A DNA stretch of 64,000 nucleotides from the NCBI GenBank assembly GCA_902363395.1, contig CABIZZ010000002.1:124001-188000 (forward strand). The letters are read 5' to 3'. Of this stretch, positions 62,328 through 64,000 are shown in pieces. The DNA is from Streptococcaceae bacterium. Lineage in GTDB: Bacteria; Bacillota; Bacilli; Lactobacillales; Streptococcaceae. Made by a program: the position numbers and the translations under genes. The notes under the pieces were generated by a model. That model saw nothing but the letters and a program-made list of their open reading frames with translations, made no database searches and was not told the origin of the DNA. The stretch's first letter is position 1. Each line of letters opens with the position of its first letter.

Positions 62328-63010
62328 CGGCCATCACTTTCTGTTCCAAAATCCTTAGTGGTCACCCCTTTTTGAACAGCCCAGATAGCTAACTGGGTCC
62401 GATCCCGCAGGTTCAACTTAGACAAAATGGTGGACAGGTAATTCCGAATGGTTCCCTCAGACAGGAACAATTTGGCTGCAATTTCCTTATTAGACTCTCC
62501 GAAACCAATCTGCTGGATGATGCGCCATTCAGTCAGGGATAAGTCGCTCACATATTCTTCAGAGACGGAGATTGTGTAATTGCTCTGAGCCATCTGAGAA
62601 AAAATCTGAAAAACCTTGCTGGCAATATTGGGGTTAATCATAGCTCCTCCATGGTAGACAATTTGGATGGCTTGGTAGAGCTCCTCTGTGGAAGCGCCTT
62701 TGAGCAAATACCCTGAGGCTCCATATTTCAGAGCCCGAAAGATGAAATCATCATCGTCGAAGGTGGTTAGAATGATGATTTTCACCTCAGGGAAGCGTTC
62801 CTTGACTTCTTTTGTCGCCATCACGCCATCCATCTTGGGCATACGAATATCCATCAGTACGACATCTGGTCGATCTTGGGGGATTCGCTCTAGCACCTCA
62901 TGACCGTCTGCTACCGCAGAAGTCACCTGAATATCTTGATGAGCAGATAAAATAATTTGGAGCGATTCGCGAATCAGCGCTTGGTCATCCGCAATCATTA
63001 CTTTAATCAT
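62324..63010 (-). CDS. NarL/LuxR-type response regulator
   Basis: A 228-residue regulator. The receiver domain has MIADDQALIRESLQIILSAH and VVLMDIRMPKMDGVMA (D about 54). The C-terminal LuxR helix-turn-helix has LTEWRIIQQIGFGESNKEIA and EGTIRNYLSTILSKLNLRDR. It is coupled by 4-nt overlaps to the kinase upstream and the binding protein downstream. The natural target is the PTS promoter 2 kb away. Confidence 0.92.
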   Translation of the reverse strand: MIKVMIADDQALIRESLQIILSAHQDIQVTSAVADGHEVLERIPQDRPDVVLMDIRMPKMDGVMATKEVKERFPEVKIIILTTFDDDDFIFRALKYGASGYLLKGASTEELYQAIQIVYHGGAMINPNIASKVFQIFSQMAQSNYTISVSEEYVSDLSLTEWRIIQQIGFGESNKEIAAKLFLSEGTIRNYLSTILSKLNLRDRTQLAIWAVQKGVTTKDFGTESDGR

Positions 63011-64000
63011 AAGACCTTTCCTCCTTTTTCTTTTGGCAATTCAATTCGTGTATAAAAGCCATTTTGATTGGCAAATTCGATCCTTCCTCCCAAAATAGAG
63101 ACCCGCTCTCGCATTTGCTTCAAGCCGTAGCCAACCTGCAGTTGGTCAAAGCCGACCCCATTATCTTGGAGAATCATGACATAGGCATCTTCCACCAAAA
63201 AGGAAATCTTCATGTGGCTGGCATGACCGTGGCGGACAGAATTGGTCATGGACTCCTGAATCACGCGAAAGACAGTATCCTCCACCATGACATCTAGATC
63301 TACCTCATCCCAGTCATAGGTTAGATCAACTTGTAGGTGGGAAATGGCTTGGTATTCGTGAACCAATTTCAAAACTGCATCCCTCAAGGTATGATCCTCC
63401 AGGGCACCTGGCCGCAGCTTGTTCAAAGAGCCCCGGACGTCCTTGATTCCATCTCGTACCACCGTAGAGACCGATTGCAGCTGGGTCTTAGCGCGACCAG
63501 GATCAATATCAATCAGAACCCCAACCGCATCAATCCCTGCAGAAATACCCGTCAAGGCATGGCCCAGAGTATCGTGAATCTCTCGTGCGATCCGCTTGCG
63601 CTCCCGGTCCTCCGCAATCTTTTCCGAAAGGGCCATGTAGCTATTTAATTCCGTATTGACCTGCGATACCATTTCTAACTCTTTTTCGATTCGATGGTGC
63701 TCTGCTACTACCGATAAAATGTAAAAGAGGAGAGAAATAATAAAGACAACCATATTTAAGGAAGCTAGCGCATTTTTAGCGAATAGGATGAGCATCCGAA
63801 TCGATGAAGGGTAAAAGGCAATATAGGTATCTAGCGACGGCAACTGCACGACGAGAGAGAGGATGTCATAGTTGGTCACAAGGAGGACAATGAAACTCAG
63901 AAGGATAAAGGCAAACCAGTAGCGCCTGTCCTTGGAACTACTAAACTCTTTAGAACCATAAAAGATATCAGCAAATACCAAGAGGATGATCCCATTGTAG
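63007..64000 (-). CDS. Sensor histidine kinase, DesK/NarX type, partial
   Basis: The C-terminal 330 or so residues of a membrane histidine kinase; the frame stays open to the window edge. Transmembrane helices come first (FAFILLSFIVLLVTNYDILS; later MVVFIISLLFYILSVV), then the HisKA_3 domain with AREIHDTLGHALTGISAGID and an ATPase domain with DNGVGF and GYGLKQMRERVSILGG. It is the partner of the response regulator at 62324. The true start lies outside. Confidence 0.9.
   Translation of the reverse strand, partial: YNGIILLVFADIFYGSKEFSSSKDRRYWFAFILLSFIVLLVTNYDILSLVVQLPSLDTYIAFYPSSIRMLILFAKNALASLNMVVFIISLLFYILSVVAEHHRIEKELEMVSQVNTELNSYMALSEKIAEDRERKRIAREIHDTLGHALTGISAGIDAVGVLIDIDPGRAKTQLQSVSTVVRDGIKDVRGSLNKLRPGALEDHTLRDAVLKLVHEYQAISHLQVDLTYDWDEVDLDVMVEDTVFRVIQESMTNSVRHGHASHMKISFLVEDAYVMILQDNGVGFDQLQVGYGLKQMRERVSILGGRIEFANQNGFYTRIELPKEKGGKVL

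Overview
The window reads as chromosome of an oral Streptococcus, probably of the mitis/sanguinis/anginosus groups. The clues are a ScaR/MntR-type regulator, the vex1-vex2-vex3-vncR-vncS set, a streptococcal type VII secretion (T7SSb) locus, CIRCE-controlled groES-groEL, a 6S RNA next to tRNA-Lys and AT-rich DNA with GGAGG ribosome sites. Species cannot be fixed from sequence reading alone. No transposase, intact integrase, rRNA or CRISPR array was seen.

Left part (1-10.6 kb): housekeeping genes. These are the Mn-responsive regulator, dtd, rel, rsmE-prmA, a GNAT/Nudix pair, an M50-type membrane protease, a DUF3013 protein and rarA. Short repeats and hairpins interrupt the usual rel-dtd neighbourhood.

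Island (10.7-31 kb): 6S RNA and tRNA-Lys are followed by a decayed mobile-element repressor, three att-like copies of the tRNA 3' region, and then a long run of minus-strand immunity-type genes (DUF1851, three YezG, PoNi, DUF4274, DUF6572, DUF6985-like and an unrecognised pair). No toxin gene is present. Four copies of a 65-bp block sit at the boundaries of the units. Each block carries a terminator hairpin followed by an extended -10 promoter. After three of the blocks there is a short decayed reading frame that ends just before the next immunity gene, and these look like the last codons of lost upstream genes, possibly toxins. An aldo/keto reductase, an LtrA protein and a DUF308 protein lie among the repeats. 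From 22 to 31 kb the genes encode small anchored or polytopic membrane proteins, several of them paralogs of each other.

T7SS (31-45.1 kb, minus strand): the order of transcription is esxA, two small helical LXG partners (DUF5082 and DUF5344 types), a DUF4176-type protein, one LXG effector with a C-terminal glycine zipper, a probable multi-spanning immunity protein, another DUF4176 protein, a strong terminator, then essA-esaB-essB-essC, esaA and a small membrane protein. The probable immunity protein has an orphan homolog at 26.4 kb.

Right part (45.3-64 kb): a two-gene ABC exporter, vncS-vncR-vex3-vex2-vex1, three tandem anchored paralogs that resemble immunity proteins, groEL-groES, and a mannose-family PTS operon. 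The PTS promoter carries a cre site and helically spaced palindromes. Upstream of it lies a histidine kinase / response regulator / membrane-anchored sugar-binding protein operon, cut by the window edge. A 177-bp repeat occurs in opposite orientations at 30.2 and 55.5 kb and so brackets the T7SS.
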